Part shown: positions 52,823-61,093 of the stretch, piece by piece
Layout: each line of letters starts with the position of its first letter
Numbering within the stretch: the first letter of the stretch is position 1
Assembly (NCBI RefSeq): GCF_003318255.1
Contig: NZ_QOCF01000040.1
Coordinates: 62,001-126,000 of the forward strand
Source of the DNA: Ruegeria sp. A3M17
Lineage (GTDB): Bacteria > Pseudomonadota > Alphaproteobacteria > Rhodobacterales > Rhodobacteraceae
Direction of reading: 5' to 3'
Length of the DNA stretch: 64,000 nt
Translations under genes and position numbers: made by a program
The notes under the pieces: model-generated
What the model saw: the letters and a program-made list of their open reading frames with translations, nothing else
The model's database searches: none
What the model was told of the DNA's origin: nothing

Positions 52823-54333
52823 GATGCGGCCTTGGCGCTGATGCGAAAGCTCAGCGCCTCGGCGATATGAGGACGCCGGACATCCGGTGCCCCGTCCAGA
52901 TCAGCGATGGTACGCGCCACACGCAGGATTCGGTGAAAAGCGCGGGCGGACAGGCCAAATCGCTCGGCTGCCTTCAGCAACAGGTCTTTACCTTCAGTAT
53001 CCGGGGCCGCGATTTCGTCCAGCTGCTTCCCCTCTACGTCCGCATTCTGACGGGTGGACGGTGTATTGCAAAACCGGTTTGCCTGAATGGACCGGGCTTG
53101 TTCGACGCGCGCGGCTACGGTGGATGAACTGTCGCCGGACGCCGGCAGATCCAAATCAGTGAACCCGACCGGAGGCACCTCAATCCGCAAATCAAACCGA
53201 TCCATCAGGGGCCCGGAGATTCGGCTCAGATAATCCTCTCCACAAACAGGAGCGCGGGAACAAGCGCGCCCGGGATCGGTCAGGTACCCGCATTTGCAGG
53301 GGTTTGCCGCCGCGACCAGCATGAACCGGCATGGGTATTTCACATGGGCATTTGCACGCGCGACCATGACCTCTCCAGTTTCAATCGGCTGGCGCAGTGT
53401 CTCCAGAACCGTGCGCGGAAATTCCGGGAACTCGTCCATGAACAGAACACCGTTGTGGGCCAGTGAAATTTCACCCGGTTTCGCGCCCCTGCCGCCACCA
53501 ACGATCGCAGCCATGGACGCCGTGTGATGAGGTTCGCGAAACGGGCGGCTGCGGCTGATCCCACCTTCGTCCAATAGCCCGCGCAACGACTGAATCATCG
53601 AAGTTTCTAACGCTTCGGTCGGTGTCAGCGGCGGTAAAATCCCGGGCAGGCGTGCAGCCAGCATGGATTTGCCGGAACCGGGTGTGCCGGTCATGATCAG
53701 ATGGTGCCGACCTGCTGCGGCGATTTCCAGGGCGCGCTTTGCACGTTCTTGCCCTTTGACGTCGCGCAGGTCACGCGCGCTGGGCTCAAGTGTGACTTCG
53801 CCGGGCTGTGCGGCGGGTAGCGGAGACTGGCCCGAGAAATGCCGCACCACGTCCCCAAGCGACCCAGCGCCGATCACCTGTGTTGCATCAACCCAAGCAG
53901 CCTCAGCACTTGAGGCGCGGGGGCAGAGCAAGGCCCGATCCTCAGCCGCCGCAGTCATTGCCGCGGGCAGGGCACCGACCACAGGCACCAGTGAGCCATC
54001 CAAAGATAGCTCGCCCAGCGAAACCGAACCTTCGGCGGCGTCCCGTGGAATAATCTCTAGCGCGGACAGCAATGCAACGGCTATGGGCAGGTCAAAATGG
54101 CTGCCTTCTTTAGGTAGGTCAGCAGGCGACAGGTTGATGGTGATCCGTTTTGACGGTAACGCGATGGCCATCGAGCTCAACGCGCTGCGGACGCGGTCCC
54201 GCGCCTCAGACACGGCTTTGTCGGGCAAACCGACGATGGAAAATGCGGGTAGGCCCGGCGAGACGGCGCACTGCACCTCGACCGGGCGGGCATCGACCCC
54301 TTGAAAAGCAACTGTGTGGGCGCGAGCAACCAT
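52819..54333 (-). CDS. comM: ComM/YifB family AAA+ ATPase (Mg-chelatase-like)
   Basis: A 504-residue protein. The N-terminal Lon-protease-like domain (SPADLPKEGSHFDLPIAVAL near 70-89), the AAA+ core with Walker A GTPGSGKSMLA near 216-226 and ALSLAHNGVLFMDEFPEF-like Walker B (about 295-306), and the C-terminal four-Cys region CKCGYLTDPGRACSR near 348-362 match ComM. ComM is a helicase that aids integration of taken-up DNA in natural transformation; the role in this group may touch gene-transfer agents. A GTTAAC half-site lies in the leader. Confidence 0.94.
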   Translation of the reverse strand: MVARAHTVAFQGVDARPVEVQCAVSPGLPAFSIVGLPDKAVSEARDRVRSALSSMAIALPSKRITINLSPADLPKEGSHFDLPIAVALLSALEIIPRDAAEGSVSLGELSLDGSLVPVVGALPAAMTAAAEDRALLCPRASSAEAAWVDATQVIGAGSLGDVVRHFSGQSPLPAAQPGEVTLEPSARDLRDVKGQERAKRALEIAAAGRHHLIMTGTPGSGKSMLAARLPGILPPLTPTEALETSMIQSLRGLLDEGGISRSRPFREPHHTASMAAIVGGGRGAKPGEISLAHNGVLFMDEFPEFPRTVLETLRQPIETGEVMVARANAHVKYPCRFMLVAAANPCKCGYLTDPGRACSRAPVCGEDYLSRISGPLMDRFDLRIEVPPVGFTDLDLPASGDSSSTVAARVEQARSIQANRFCNTPSTRQNADVEGKQLDEIAAPDTEGKDLLLKAAERFGLSARAFHRILRVARTIADLDGAPDVRRPHIAEALSFRISAKAAS

Positions 54334-54378
54334 GAATGACCTTTTTGGTTAACAGGTCGTTGCTGCCACGGCTGCGGT

Positions 54379-55263
54379 TTAAGAATCGTTAACGGCGCGG
54401 GTCATCTCGGTGAATTTTGGCCAGGCACCGGGATCAGCGACTGTTTTGTCACGGCAGAACCGGTTGCAGAACCCCCAGCGCAGGCCATTCAGTTCAAGAA
54501 CTGCGGTGACAGCTTTGCCGGAATAGGGGCAGGCGTCGTTGATCGACGTAGTACCATCTACCGCTTTTGCCTGCGAAGAACCGGCAATTGGCCAAGGCTC
54601 TGATGGCAGATTCATGGGGTATGGAAAAGGGTCGTAGTTGACCGTCAGCCCCATCGCACGCCACTGGCGGGCAGAAACATCCGACAGCAAATCAAGGCAG
54701 TAGTCGCGATTGGCATCAGCGATCGGCAGGCCATAGCCAATAATCCGTGCCGCGACCGGCGTATAGAACACGTCCGCAAGGGAATAGTGGCCGAACAAAG
54801 GACCGGAGTCCGCGCCAGACACATCACGGGCATGGGCCCACAAGGTCTCGACCCTTGCAAGATCGGTGCGTGTTTCGGTCGACGGAGCGAACCCCTGCCA
54901 GCACTGTTTGAACTGCATTGGACACTGCCCGCGCAACGCGCCAAACCCGGCCACCATTTCAGCACATAGCCACCGCGCGGCGGCGCGCGCGGCGGGGTCT
55001 TTGGGCCAAAGCCCCGTTTGGGGATGTAACTCGGCAAGGGTTTCCGCCATCGCCAGGCTTTCCCCAACCACGGTGCCGTCGGGCAATCGCAGGGCCGGGA
55101 CAAGGCGGGCCGGCGCGAGGGGTTTCATATCCTCGGCCATGGTGCCGGAATAGAGGCCGATCATGTGGGAACGATAGGGCAGGCCGAACTTTTCCAGCAT
55201 CAGCCACCCGCGCATGGACCAGCTGGAAAACAGGCGGTCTCCGATAAACAAATCATAAGTCAT
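54379..55263 (-). CDS. Glutathione S-transferase with C-terminal Cys-rich domain
   Basis: A 294-residue protein from the ATG at 55263; the in-frame extension upstream to 55428 runs through the end of the phosphatase region and is not family-like. The N-terminal thioredoxin-like GST domain begins MTYDLFIGDRLFSSWSMRGW, with LPDGTVVGESLAMAETLAEL near 60-80 (glutathione-binding Glu-Ser), then an all-helical GST domain. The last 50 residues hold CPYSGKAVTAV and WGFCNRFCRDKTVADP, a YHS/TRASH-like metal-binding pattern of three cysteines. This fusion suggests a redox or metal link; substrate unknown. Confidence 0.85.
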   Translation of the reverse strand: MTYDLFIGDRLFSSWSMRGWLMLEKFGLPYRSHMIGLYSGTMAEDMKPLAPARLVPALRLPDGTVVGESLAMAETLAELHPQTGLWPKDPAARAAARWLCAEMVAGFGALRGQCPMQFKQCWQGFAPSTETRTDLARVETLWAHARDVSGADSGPLFGHYSLADVFYTPVAARIIGYGLPIADANRDYCLDLLSDVSARQWRAMGLTVNYDPFPYPMNLPSEPWPIAGSSQAKAVDGTTSINDACPYSGKAVTAVLELNGLRWGFCNRFCRDKTVADPGAWPKFTEMTRAVNDS

Positions 55264-55321
55264 GCGGCTAGGATGGCGTGGCCGATCCATTCCGTAAATC
55301 AGTGATTTGTGCGCAGTTTCA

Positions 55322-55900
55322 TCACGGACGATGATTGATCCGTCCGACAGACCAGCGATCGCCGTGATGCGTGATTTCGGTGACCGAAAGGTTGTCGATG
55401 CGATGGCCAAAAGCCTCTTGCGCGTCAACGTCGAGAGCTCTTTGAATCTGGGTCAGGATCACGCCAAAATGCGCCACGACCACCAGATCGCACCCGGTGT
55501 GCTGTGCGATCAATTGGTCAACGGCTACGTCGACACGCGCGCGGACCTCGTTCCAGCTTTCCCCGTTTGGGGGCCGCACATCGCCGGGGTTGTCCCAATA
55601 TGCAAAGGCAAGCTCGGGGTCCTCGGCTTCGATCTGTTTGAAGGCGCGCAGCTCCCAAGTGCCGAAATTGATTTCGCGCAGCGCGGGCTGATGCCGCAAC
55701 CGCCGCCGTGTGCCTTGAATGGCTGATGCAGTATCGGCGGAGCGGCTCAGGTCTGAGGAAACAACGATAGCGTCCGCAGGCAGGTGATCATGCAATCGGG
55801 CAACGGCGGCGCGATCGCTGAGGTCAGCAGGCAGGTCGGACCAGCCGACCATCGTTTTGGCGTGGGTCGGGCCGTGGCGCACAAGATGCAGACGTGTCAA
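55322..55900 (-). CDS. Histidine phosphatase family protein (CobC-like)
   Basis: A 192-residue phosphoglycerate-mutase-like phosphatase. The phosphohistidine motif LVRHGPTH is at residues 6-13, with downstream DLSRSADTASAI near 56-67 and the second catalytic histidine in VVVAHFGVILT near 145-155. It overlaps cobU by four bases, so a role in cobalamin lower-ligand assembly (alpha-ribazole phosphatase) is plausible from context but not proven by sequence. The local B12-dependent Ecm gives a need for cobalamin. Confidence 0.82.
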   Translation of the reverse strand: MTRLHLVRHGPTHAKTMVGWSDLPADLSDRAAVARLHDHLPADAIVVSSDLSRSADTASAIQGTRRRLRHQPALREINFGTWELRAFKQIEAEDPELAFAYWDNPGDVRPPNGESWNEVRARVDVAVDQLIAQHTGCDLVVVAHFGVILTQIQRALDVDAQEAFGHRIDNLSVTEITHHGDRWSVGRINHRP

Positions 55901-56424
55901 TCTAGTCGCCCCTTCAATACCAACGGCAGGCCAGCCGTGACTTGCACCACCAGATCGGCCTCGGCGGCCAATGCGATGTTCAGCCGTCCCTGCGCTTCGC
56001 GAAACCGGCGGGACAGCGCGTTGTCAGGGACGATCCCGTGCCCAACCTCGTTCGAGACGATGACGACCTGTGCGGAACACAAGCGTAGCGATTGCAAAAG
56101 CGCGCTTTGCGCCTGTTCCAGATCGCTTTCCGCCAGCAGGTGATTGGTCAGCCACATGGTGGCACAGTCGATCAGGCAGACAGAGGTGGGGGGCAAATTC
56201 GCCAGCGTAAAGCCGAGGTCAAAAGGTGCTTCAACCGTCTCCCAACCCTCGCCGCGTTGGGAAATGTGGCGTTGAACCTTATCTTGCATCTCTTCATCAA
56301 ACACTTGTGATGTTGCAAGATAAACCCTCTTTTTTCCTGATGAAACAACGAGTTGCTCGGCGAAAACCGACTTACCCGAAGCAGCACCGCCCAACACAAA
56401 GGTTAAATCCGGATTCACTATCAT
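55897..56424 (-). CDS. cobU: Adenosylcobinamide kinase / guanylyltransferase
   Basis: A bifunctional enzyme of cobalamin nucleotide-loop assembly and salvage. It has 175 residues from the ATG at 56424; an in-frame ATG at 56469 would add 15. The P-loop is FVLGGAASGKSVFAEQLV near 8-25, YLATSQVFDEEMQDKVQRH near 35-53 includes the guanylylation-site histidine region, and the acidic LIDCATMWLTNHL near 82-94 and VSNEVGHGIVPDN near 118-130 are family blocks. It is coupled to the phosphatase gene. Confidence 0.93.
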   Translation of the reverse strand: MIVNPDLTFVLGGAASGKSVFAEQLVVSSGKKRVYLATSQVFDEEMQDKVQRHISQRGEGWETVEAPFDLGFTLANLPPTSVCLIDCATMWLTNHLLAESDLEQAQSALLQSLRLCSAQVVIVSNEVGHGIVPDNALSRRFREAQGRLNIALAAEADLVVQVTAGLPLVLKGRLD

Positions 56425-56435
56425 TACCTTCCATG

Positions 56436-56464
56436 TGATCCACCCGGTTTTGTTTTGCGTATCG
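56436..56464 (+). promoter_or_regulatory. Putative RpoE (ECF, singlet-oxygen type) promoter of rpoH2
   Basis: TGATCC at 56436-56441, 18 bp, then TATCG at 56460-56464, followed by about 54 bp to the rpoH2 ATG at 56519. The known Rhodobacter sphaeroides RpoE promoter pattern is TGATCC-N18-TAAGA. The -35 and spacing fit exactly and the -10 keeps the TA. R. sphaeroides rpoHII is a documented RpoE target, which supports the call. Confidence 0.6.
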
Positions 56465-56518
56465 TTCATAGGTCGGCAAAGCAACCCCGGCCCGCGCCTG
56501 TGAAAAGGGGAGATTTCA

Positions 56519-57397
56519 ATGGCACTGGACAATGCGCACGACTTCTCGATGTCCCGAAAGGCAATGAAAGCCGAGCTTCTGGACGCGGAAACCGAATTGA
56601 AATTGGCATATGCGTGGCGGGACGACCGCGATGAACAGGCCCTTCACCGATTGATCACGGCCTATATGCGGTTGGCCATTTCGATGGCGGCCAAGTTCAA
56701 ACGCTATGGCGCGCCCATGAATGATCTGATCCAGGAGGCCGGTCTGGGCTTGATGAAGGCTGCCGACAAGTTCGACCCCGACCGGGGTGTGCGCTTTTCG
56801 ACCTATGCGGTCTGGTGGATCAAGGCGAGCATTCAGGACTATGTGATGCGCAACTGGTCAATGGTGCGCACCGGGTCCACCTCTTCTCAAAAATCACTGT
56901 TCTTCAACATGCGACGTGTGCAGGCCCGGCTAGAGCGTGAAGCCGCGACCGATGGCATGGATCTGGACCGGCATCAGCTGCATCAGATGATCGCCGCAGA
57001 AATCGGCGTCCCGCTGCGGGATGTGGAAATGATGGAAGGCCGCTTGTCCGGCTCTGATTTCTCGTTGAATGCCGTTCAATCGGCAGATGAAGACGGCCGG
57101 GAATGGATCGATGCGCTGGAAGATGAGCGCGAACAAGCCGCAGAGGCGGTCGAAAACAGTCACGATACCCAGCAATTGCGTGAATGGCTGGTTACGGCAA
57201 TGCAGGCTTTGAATGATCGCGAGAGGTTCATTGTCCGCGAACGCAAGTTGCGCGAACCCGCCCGAACGCTGGAAAGCCTTGGGCAGGAACTTAGCCTATC
57301 CAAAGAACGCGTGCGTCAGCTTGAGGCGGCAGCTTTTGTGAAAATGCGCAAGAACCTTGAAGCCCAATCGCGTGAGGTGCAACACTTTATCGCATGA
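56519..57397 (+). CDS. rpoH2: RNA polymerase sigma-32-type factor, RpoH2 class
   Basis: An alternative sigma factor for heat or photooxidative stress genes. The 292 residues show region 2 (LITAYMRLAISMAAKFKRYG near 44-63, NDLIQEAGLGLMKAADKFDP near 68-87, STYAVWWIKASIQDYVMRNW near 94-113), then the RpoH box SSQKSLFFNMRR near 121-132, and region 4 (LESLGQELSLSKERVRQLEA near 257-276). It ends QHFIA and overlaps chaN by ATGA. The RpoE-type promoter upstream suggests induction by singlet oxygen. Confidence 0.93.
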   Translation: MALDNAHDFSMSRKAMKAELLDAETELKLAYAWRDDRDEQALHRLITAYMRLAISMAAKFKRYGAPMNDLIQEAGLGLMKAADKFDPDRGVRFSTYAVWWIKASIQDYVMRNWSMVRTGSTSSQKSLFFNMRRVQARLEREAATDGMDLDRHQLHQMIAAEIGVPLRDVEMMEGRLSGSDFSLNAVQSADEDGREWIDALEDEREQAAEAVENSHDTQQLREWLVTAMQALNDRERFIVRERKLREPARTLESLGQELSLSKERVRQLEAAAFVKMRKNLEAQSREVQHFIA

Positions 57398-58209
57398 AAC
57401 ATCTTGCGATTCTGCTTTGTGCACTGGTGGTTATGGCCTCTCCTGGCCGTGCTGATGATTTGATACCTGTCGACGTCCTGACTGCGATGACGTCTGCTGA
57501 CGTTGTGATTTTAGGTGAAATTCACGACAACCCGCAGCATCACATCGCACAGGCTGAGGCATTGGGGGCCATCAACCCCTCGGCCGTCGTCTGGGAGATG
57601 GTGACCGAAGAGGGTGCCCAGCGGCTGGCGGACAAGGCCATTTCCGATCCGGAAGAGCTTGCCAGAATTCTGAAGTGGCTCGAATCCGGCTGGCCGCCGC
57701 TTAGCATGTACTACCCAGTCTTTCAGGCCTCAGATGCGCCGGTTTACGGTGCCATGGTTCCGCGCGCGGCGGCGCGCGCGGCTATGGAACGCGGCGCTGC
57801 GACGGCCCTAGGCGCAGATGCCGCGCGATATGGTCTGACCGTCCCCTTACCACGGGATGAGCAGGCGGCGCGCGAAGCCGATCAGCTGGCCGCCCATTGC
57901 AATGCGATACCCGAGACCGCCTTGCCGCAACTGGTCGCAATCCAACGGTTGCGCGACGCGGTTCTGACAAGGGCCATATTGCGCGCGACGGATGATACCG
58001 GCGGACCTGTTGCAGTGATCACCGGCAATGGTCATGCCCGTAAGGACAGAGGGATTCCAACCTTTCTGTCCCGGCTACGCCCCGGTTTGAAAGTTTTCGT
58101 GCTCGGTCAGTCCGAGGATGGCGTCATCGACGGTGAGTTCGACGCTGTGATCGATAGCCCCGGCATCGAACGTGAAGATCCTTGTCTGGCGTTTGAGACA
58201 CAGAATTAA
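57394..58209 (+). CDS. ChaN-like (DUF399, Tiki/TraB fold) exported protein
   Basis: A 271-residue protein with a signal peptide (MKHLAILLCALVVMASPGRA). It contains the ChaN motif VVILGEIHDNPQHHIAQAE near 34-52, WEMVTEEGAQRL near 67-78, and the C-terminal VAVITGNGHARKDRGIPTFL near 207-226, where G-N-G-H-A-R is the second conserved block. Family members bind heme or act as metal-dependent hydrolases at the outer membrane; here no lipobox is seen. Coupled translation with rpoH2 suggests a stress role. Confidence 0.88.
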   Translation: MKHLAILLCALVVMASPGRADDLIPVDVLTAMTSADVVILGEIHDNPQHHIAQAEALGAINPSAVVWEMVTEEGAQRLADKAISDPEELARILKWLESGWPPLSMYYPVFQASDAPVYGAMVPRAAARAAMERGAATALGADAARYGLTVPLPRDEQAAREADQLAAHCNAIPETALPQLVAIQRLRDAVLTRAILRATDDTGGPVAVITGNGHARKDRGIPTFLSRLRPGLKVFVLGQSEDGVIDGEFDAVIDSPGIEREDPCLAFETQN

Positions 58210-58271
58210 CCGCTGGAACTGTCTGTTGGCCTTGCCTAATGTCGGGCCGACCGGGACGGGAAGGGCACAAT

Positions 58272-59468
58272 ATGCTGGCATCGAAACGCATTCTTCTAAT
58301 CATCGGCGCTGGAATCGCGGCCTATAAGTCGCTGGATCTGATCCGGCGGCTGAAAGAACGTGGTGCCTCGGTGACACCGGTTCTGACAGGCGCGGCCGAA
58401 GAGTTCGTGACCCCGTTGTCGGTCTCGGCGCTGGCCGGAGAGAAGGTCTATCGCGATTTGTTCGACCTGACGGATGAGGCCGAGATGGGCCATATTCAGC
58501 TGTCGCGGTCCGCCGATCTGATCGTGGTCGCACCGGCAACGGCGGACATGATGGGAAAGATGGCGGCTGGGCTGGCTAACGATCTGGCCTCGACCCTGCT
58601 GATGGCGACAGATACGCCGGTTTTGTGCGCACCGGCGATGAACGTCCGCATGTGGGATCATCCGTCAACACAGCGCAACCTCAAGCAACTGCAGGCAGAT
58701 GGTATCCGGTTTGTTGGCCCAAATGAGGGTGACATGGCTTGTGGAGAGTACGGCCCAGGCCGGATGTCGGAGCCGCTTGAGATCGTGGCCGCGGTCGAGG
58801 CACAACTTGGCAACGGTCCGCTGAAGGGCAAGCGCATTCTGGTCACTTCCGGCCCGACACATGAACCGATCGACCCGGTGCGCTACATCGCCAACCGGTC
58901 CTCGGGCGCGCAGGGCACCGCAGTGGCACGGGCGTTGTCTGCGCTGGGGGCTGATGTGGTTTTTGTTACCGGCCCTGCCGATGTTTCGCCGCCCGAAGGT
59001 GTGCAGGTTATCCGCGTGGAAACCGCGCAGCAGATGTCCGACGCGGTCGACGCTGCACTGCCGGTAGATGCGGGTGTGTTTGCTGCTGCGGTCGCGGATT
59101 GGCGCATGGCGGCGGCTTCAGACAAGAAGCTGAAGAAAAGCCGCGATGGTCTTCCGTTGCTGGAGTTTGCTGAGAACCCCGACATCCTCAAACGCGTGTC
59201 CAAGCTGGATGCGGGGCGGCCGACGTTGGTGGTTGGCTTTGCCGCAGAAACTGACAACGTGCTTGAACACGCCACCGCTAAACGTGCGCGCAAGGGCTGT
59301 GACTGGATCGTCGCCAATGATGTCAGCCCTGCGACGGGCATCATGGGGGGATCGGAAAACGCGGTCACCCTGATCTCGGACGATGGGGCCGAAGAATGGC
59401 CGCGCATGGGCAAGGATGCAGTGGCGCAACGTCTGGCGCAAAAGATCGCCGACGCTCTAACAAGCTGA
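58272..59468 (+). CDS. coaBC: Phosphopantothenoylcysteine synthetase/decarboxylase
   Basis: Bifunctional enzyme of coenzyme A synthesis. It has 398 residues from the ATG at 58272. The N-terminal CoaC flavoprotein part has ILLIIGAGIAAYKSLDLIRR near 7-26, the HIQLSR histidine near 75, NVRMWDHPSTQRN near 125-137 and the Cys in GDMACGEYGPGRMSE near 154-168. The C-terminal CoaB part has TSGPTHEPIDPVRYIANRSS near 194-213. CoA supply fits a window rich in CoA-thioester metabolism, but the gene is housekeeping. Confidence 0.96.
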   Translation: MLASKRILLIIGAGIAAYKSLDLIRRLKERGASVTPVLTGAAEEFVTPLSVSALAGEKVYRDLFDLTDEAEMGHIQLSRSADLIVVAPATADMMGKMAAGLANDLASTLLMATDTPVLCAPAMNVRMWDHPSTQRNLKQLQADGIRFVGPNEGDMACGEYGPGRMSEPLEIVAAVEAQLGNGPLKGKRILVTSGPTHEPIDPVRYIANRSSGAQGTAVARALSALGADVVFVTGPADVSPPEGVQVIRVETAQQMSDAVDAALPVDAGVFAAAVADWRMAAASDKKLKKSRDGLPLLEFAENPDILKRVSKLDAGRPTLVVGFAAETDNVLEHATAKRARKGCDWIVANDVSPATGIMGGSENAVTLISDDGAEEWPRMGKDAVAQRLAQKIADALTS

Positions 59469-59483
59469 ACAAGAGGTGCAGTG

Positions 59484-59939
59484 ATGGTAGAAATTCGTGT
59501 GATCCGCGAAGACGGGGCCGATCCGGCCATCGCTTTGCCGTCTTATGAAACAACAGGAGCAGCCGGTGCAGATGTCCGGGCGAACCTGCCGAATGGCGCT
59601 TCGATCACGCTGGAACCGGGGCAGCGCGCTTTGATTCCCACGGGGCTGCGGATCGAGATTCCAAATGGGTATGAGGTGCAGGTACGACCCCGGTCTGGCC
59701 TTGCGCTGAAACACGGGATTACTCTGCCTAATACGCCCGGTACGATCGACAGTGACTATCGCGGTCCGTTGGGGGTGATCCTGCTGAACGCCGGTCAGGA
59801 AAGTTTTGAGATTGCGCATGGCGAACGCATCGCGCAACTGGTCGTCGCCCCCGTCGTGCAGGCTGCGTTTGAACCCGTTGAGGTGCTCAGCGACACAGAT
59901 CGCGGCGCAGGCGGTTTTGGCTCGACTGGACGCGGCTAA
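59484..59939 (+). CDS. dut: dUTP diphosphatase
   Basis: Trimeric dUTPase preventing uracil incorporation into DNA. It has 151 residues from the ATG at 59484; a GTG directly before it is an alternative. The five family motifs appear in order: [52 protein letters not shown] and the P-loop-like tail [11 protein letters not shown]. It lies 12 bp after coaBC, its usual neighbour, and its TAA shares a base with the moeB ATG. Confidence 0.97.
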   Translation: MVEIRVIREDGADPAIALPSYETTGAAGADVRANLPNGASITLEPGQRALIPTGLRIEIPNGYEVQVRPRSGLALKHGITLPNTPGTIDSDYRGPLGVILLNAGQESFEIAHGERIAQLVVAPVVQAAFEPVEVLSDTDRGAGGFGSTGRG

Positions 59940-60988
59940 TGCTTCTGGTTCTGATCCTTGCCGGTGCGCTGTGGGGCATTGGGTACGTGGCGGGGGTGTC
60001 CCGAACTGCTCGCTCCGTGTCGGTCAGCGTTTTGCTGATCGGAGTACTTGTTATCCAACTGACGTTGCCGGGTGGGCACCCGCTGCGCGAGGCAACCGGC
60101 GGGTCTGCGGCATTGTGGTTGATCCTAGGTGGTGCCGCGGTTTTGGTATTGAGCTATGGCAAGGTGCTCAAAACGCTGCGCAACCGTGCCGCGCCACAGC
60201 CAGTCGAGGAAACCACGATGCAGTCTGACAAGTTCTCTGAGACCGAGTTGGAGCGGTATGCCCGCCACATCGTCCTGCGCGAACTGGGCGGGCCGGGGCA
60301 GAAAAAGATGAAACAGGCCCGTGTGCTGGTTATCGGCGCGGGCGGTCTTGGTGCGCCCGCGTTGCAGTACCTTGCGGCGGCTGGCGTGGGCACCATCGGT
60401 GTGATCGACGACGATATCGTTGAAAACGCCAACCTGCAGAGGCAGGTGATCCACCGCGATGCCGACATTGGCATGCCCAAGGTTTTTTCGGCCCAGCAAG
60501 CCATGCAGGCGCAAAACCCGAACGTGATTGTTCTGCCCTACCATCGTCGTCTGACCGATGAGATTGCAGCAGACCTGTTCTCCGATTTTGACCTGATCCT
60601 GGACGGCACCGATAATTTTGACACGCGCTATTTGGCCAATCGTACCGCGGTCGCTCTGGGCAAACCGCTTATTTCAGGTGCTCTGTCGCAATGGGAAGGT
60701 CAGCTAAGCGTCTTTGACCCCGCCAACGACGCGCCTTGTTATCAGTGTATCTTCCCTGAGGCACCGGCCCCCGGTCTGGCCCCGTCCTGTGCTGAAGCGG
60801 GGGTTGTTGGCCCGTTGCCCGGCGTTGTGGGGTCGATGATGGCAGTTGAGGCGATCAAGGTCATCACCGGGGCCGGGCAGGCGCTGCGCGCCGAAATGCT
60901 GATCTATGACGCGCTTTACGGCGAAAGCCGCAAGATCACCCTGACCAGACGTTCAGATTGCCCCATATGCGGAGAAGTTGACGCGTAA
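59939..60988 (+). CDS. moeB: MoeB/ThiF-type adenylyltransferase with membrane N-terminus
   Basis: E1-like enzyme activating the C-terminus of a sulfur-carrier protein (MoaD or ThiS). The 349 residues begin with an extension holding two or three hydrophobic segments (about 1-20, 27-43, 56-74). Then follow FSETELERYARHIVLRELGG near 99-118, the ATP loop VLVIGAGGLGAPALQYLAAA near 130-149, the catalytic Asp in DGTDNFDTRYLAN near 222-234, and zinc-binding CYQC near 267 and CPIC near 342. The membrane extension is absent from E. coli MoeB. MoaD or ThiS partners are not in the window. Confidence 0.92.
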   Translation: MLLVLILAGALWGIGYVAGVSRTARSVSVSVLLIGVLVIQLTLPGGHPLREATGGSAALWLILGGAAVLVLSYGKVLKTLRNRAAPQPVEETTMQSDKFSETELERYARHIVLRELGGPGQKKMKQARVLVIGAGGLGAPALQYLAAAGVGTIGVIDDDIVENANLQRQVIHRDADIGMPKVFSAQQAMQAQNPNVIVLPYHRRLTDEIAADLFSDFDLILDGTDNFDTRYLANRTAVALGKPLISGALSQWEGQLSVFDPANDAPCYQCIFPEAPAPGLAPSCAEAGVVGPLPGVVGSMMAVEAIKVITGAGQALRAEMLIYDALYGESRKITLTRRSDCPICGEVDA

Positions 60989-61093
60989 GCCAACCGCCGG
61001 GCTAGATTGGCTAGAGATTTCGTCTGTATCGCGGGCACCCCCTCTGGACCATTCCGGCCCGCCTCCCTAGCTTGACAAGCAAAGGAGATCCGC

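Noticed and set aside
54371-54395. TTAA-N6-TTAA near comM and the GST gene as a CtrA site
   Set aside because: The spacer is 6 not 7 bp and it lies in the 3-prime end of the GST coding region.
57760-57785. Near-perfect G+C palindrome (CCGCGCGC/GCGCGCGG) in chaN
   Set aside because: It encodes an Arg/Ala run in frame within a real gene; a similar run occurs in the GST gene, so codon use explains it.
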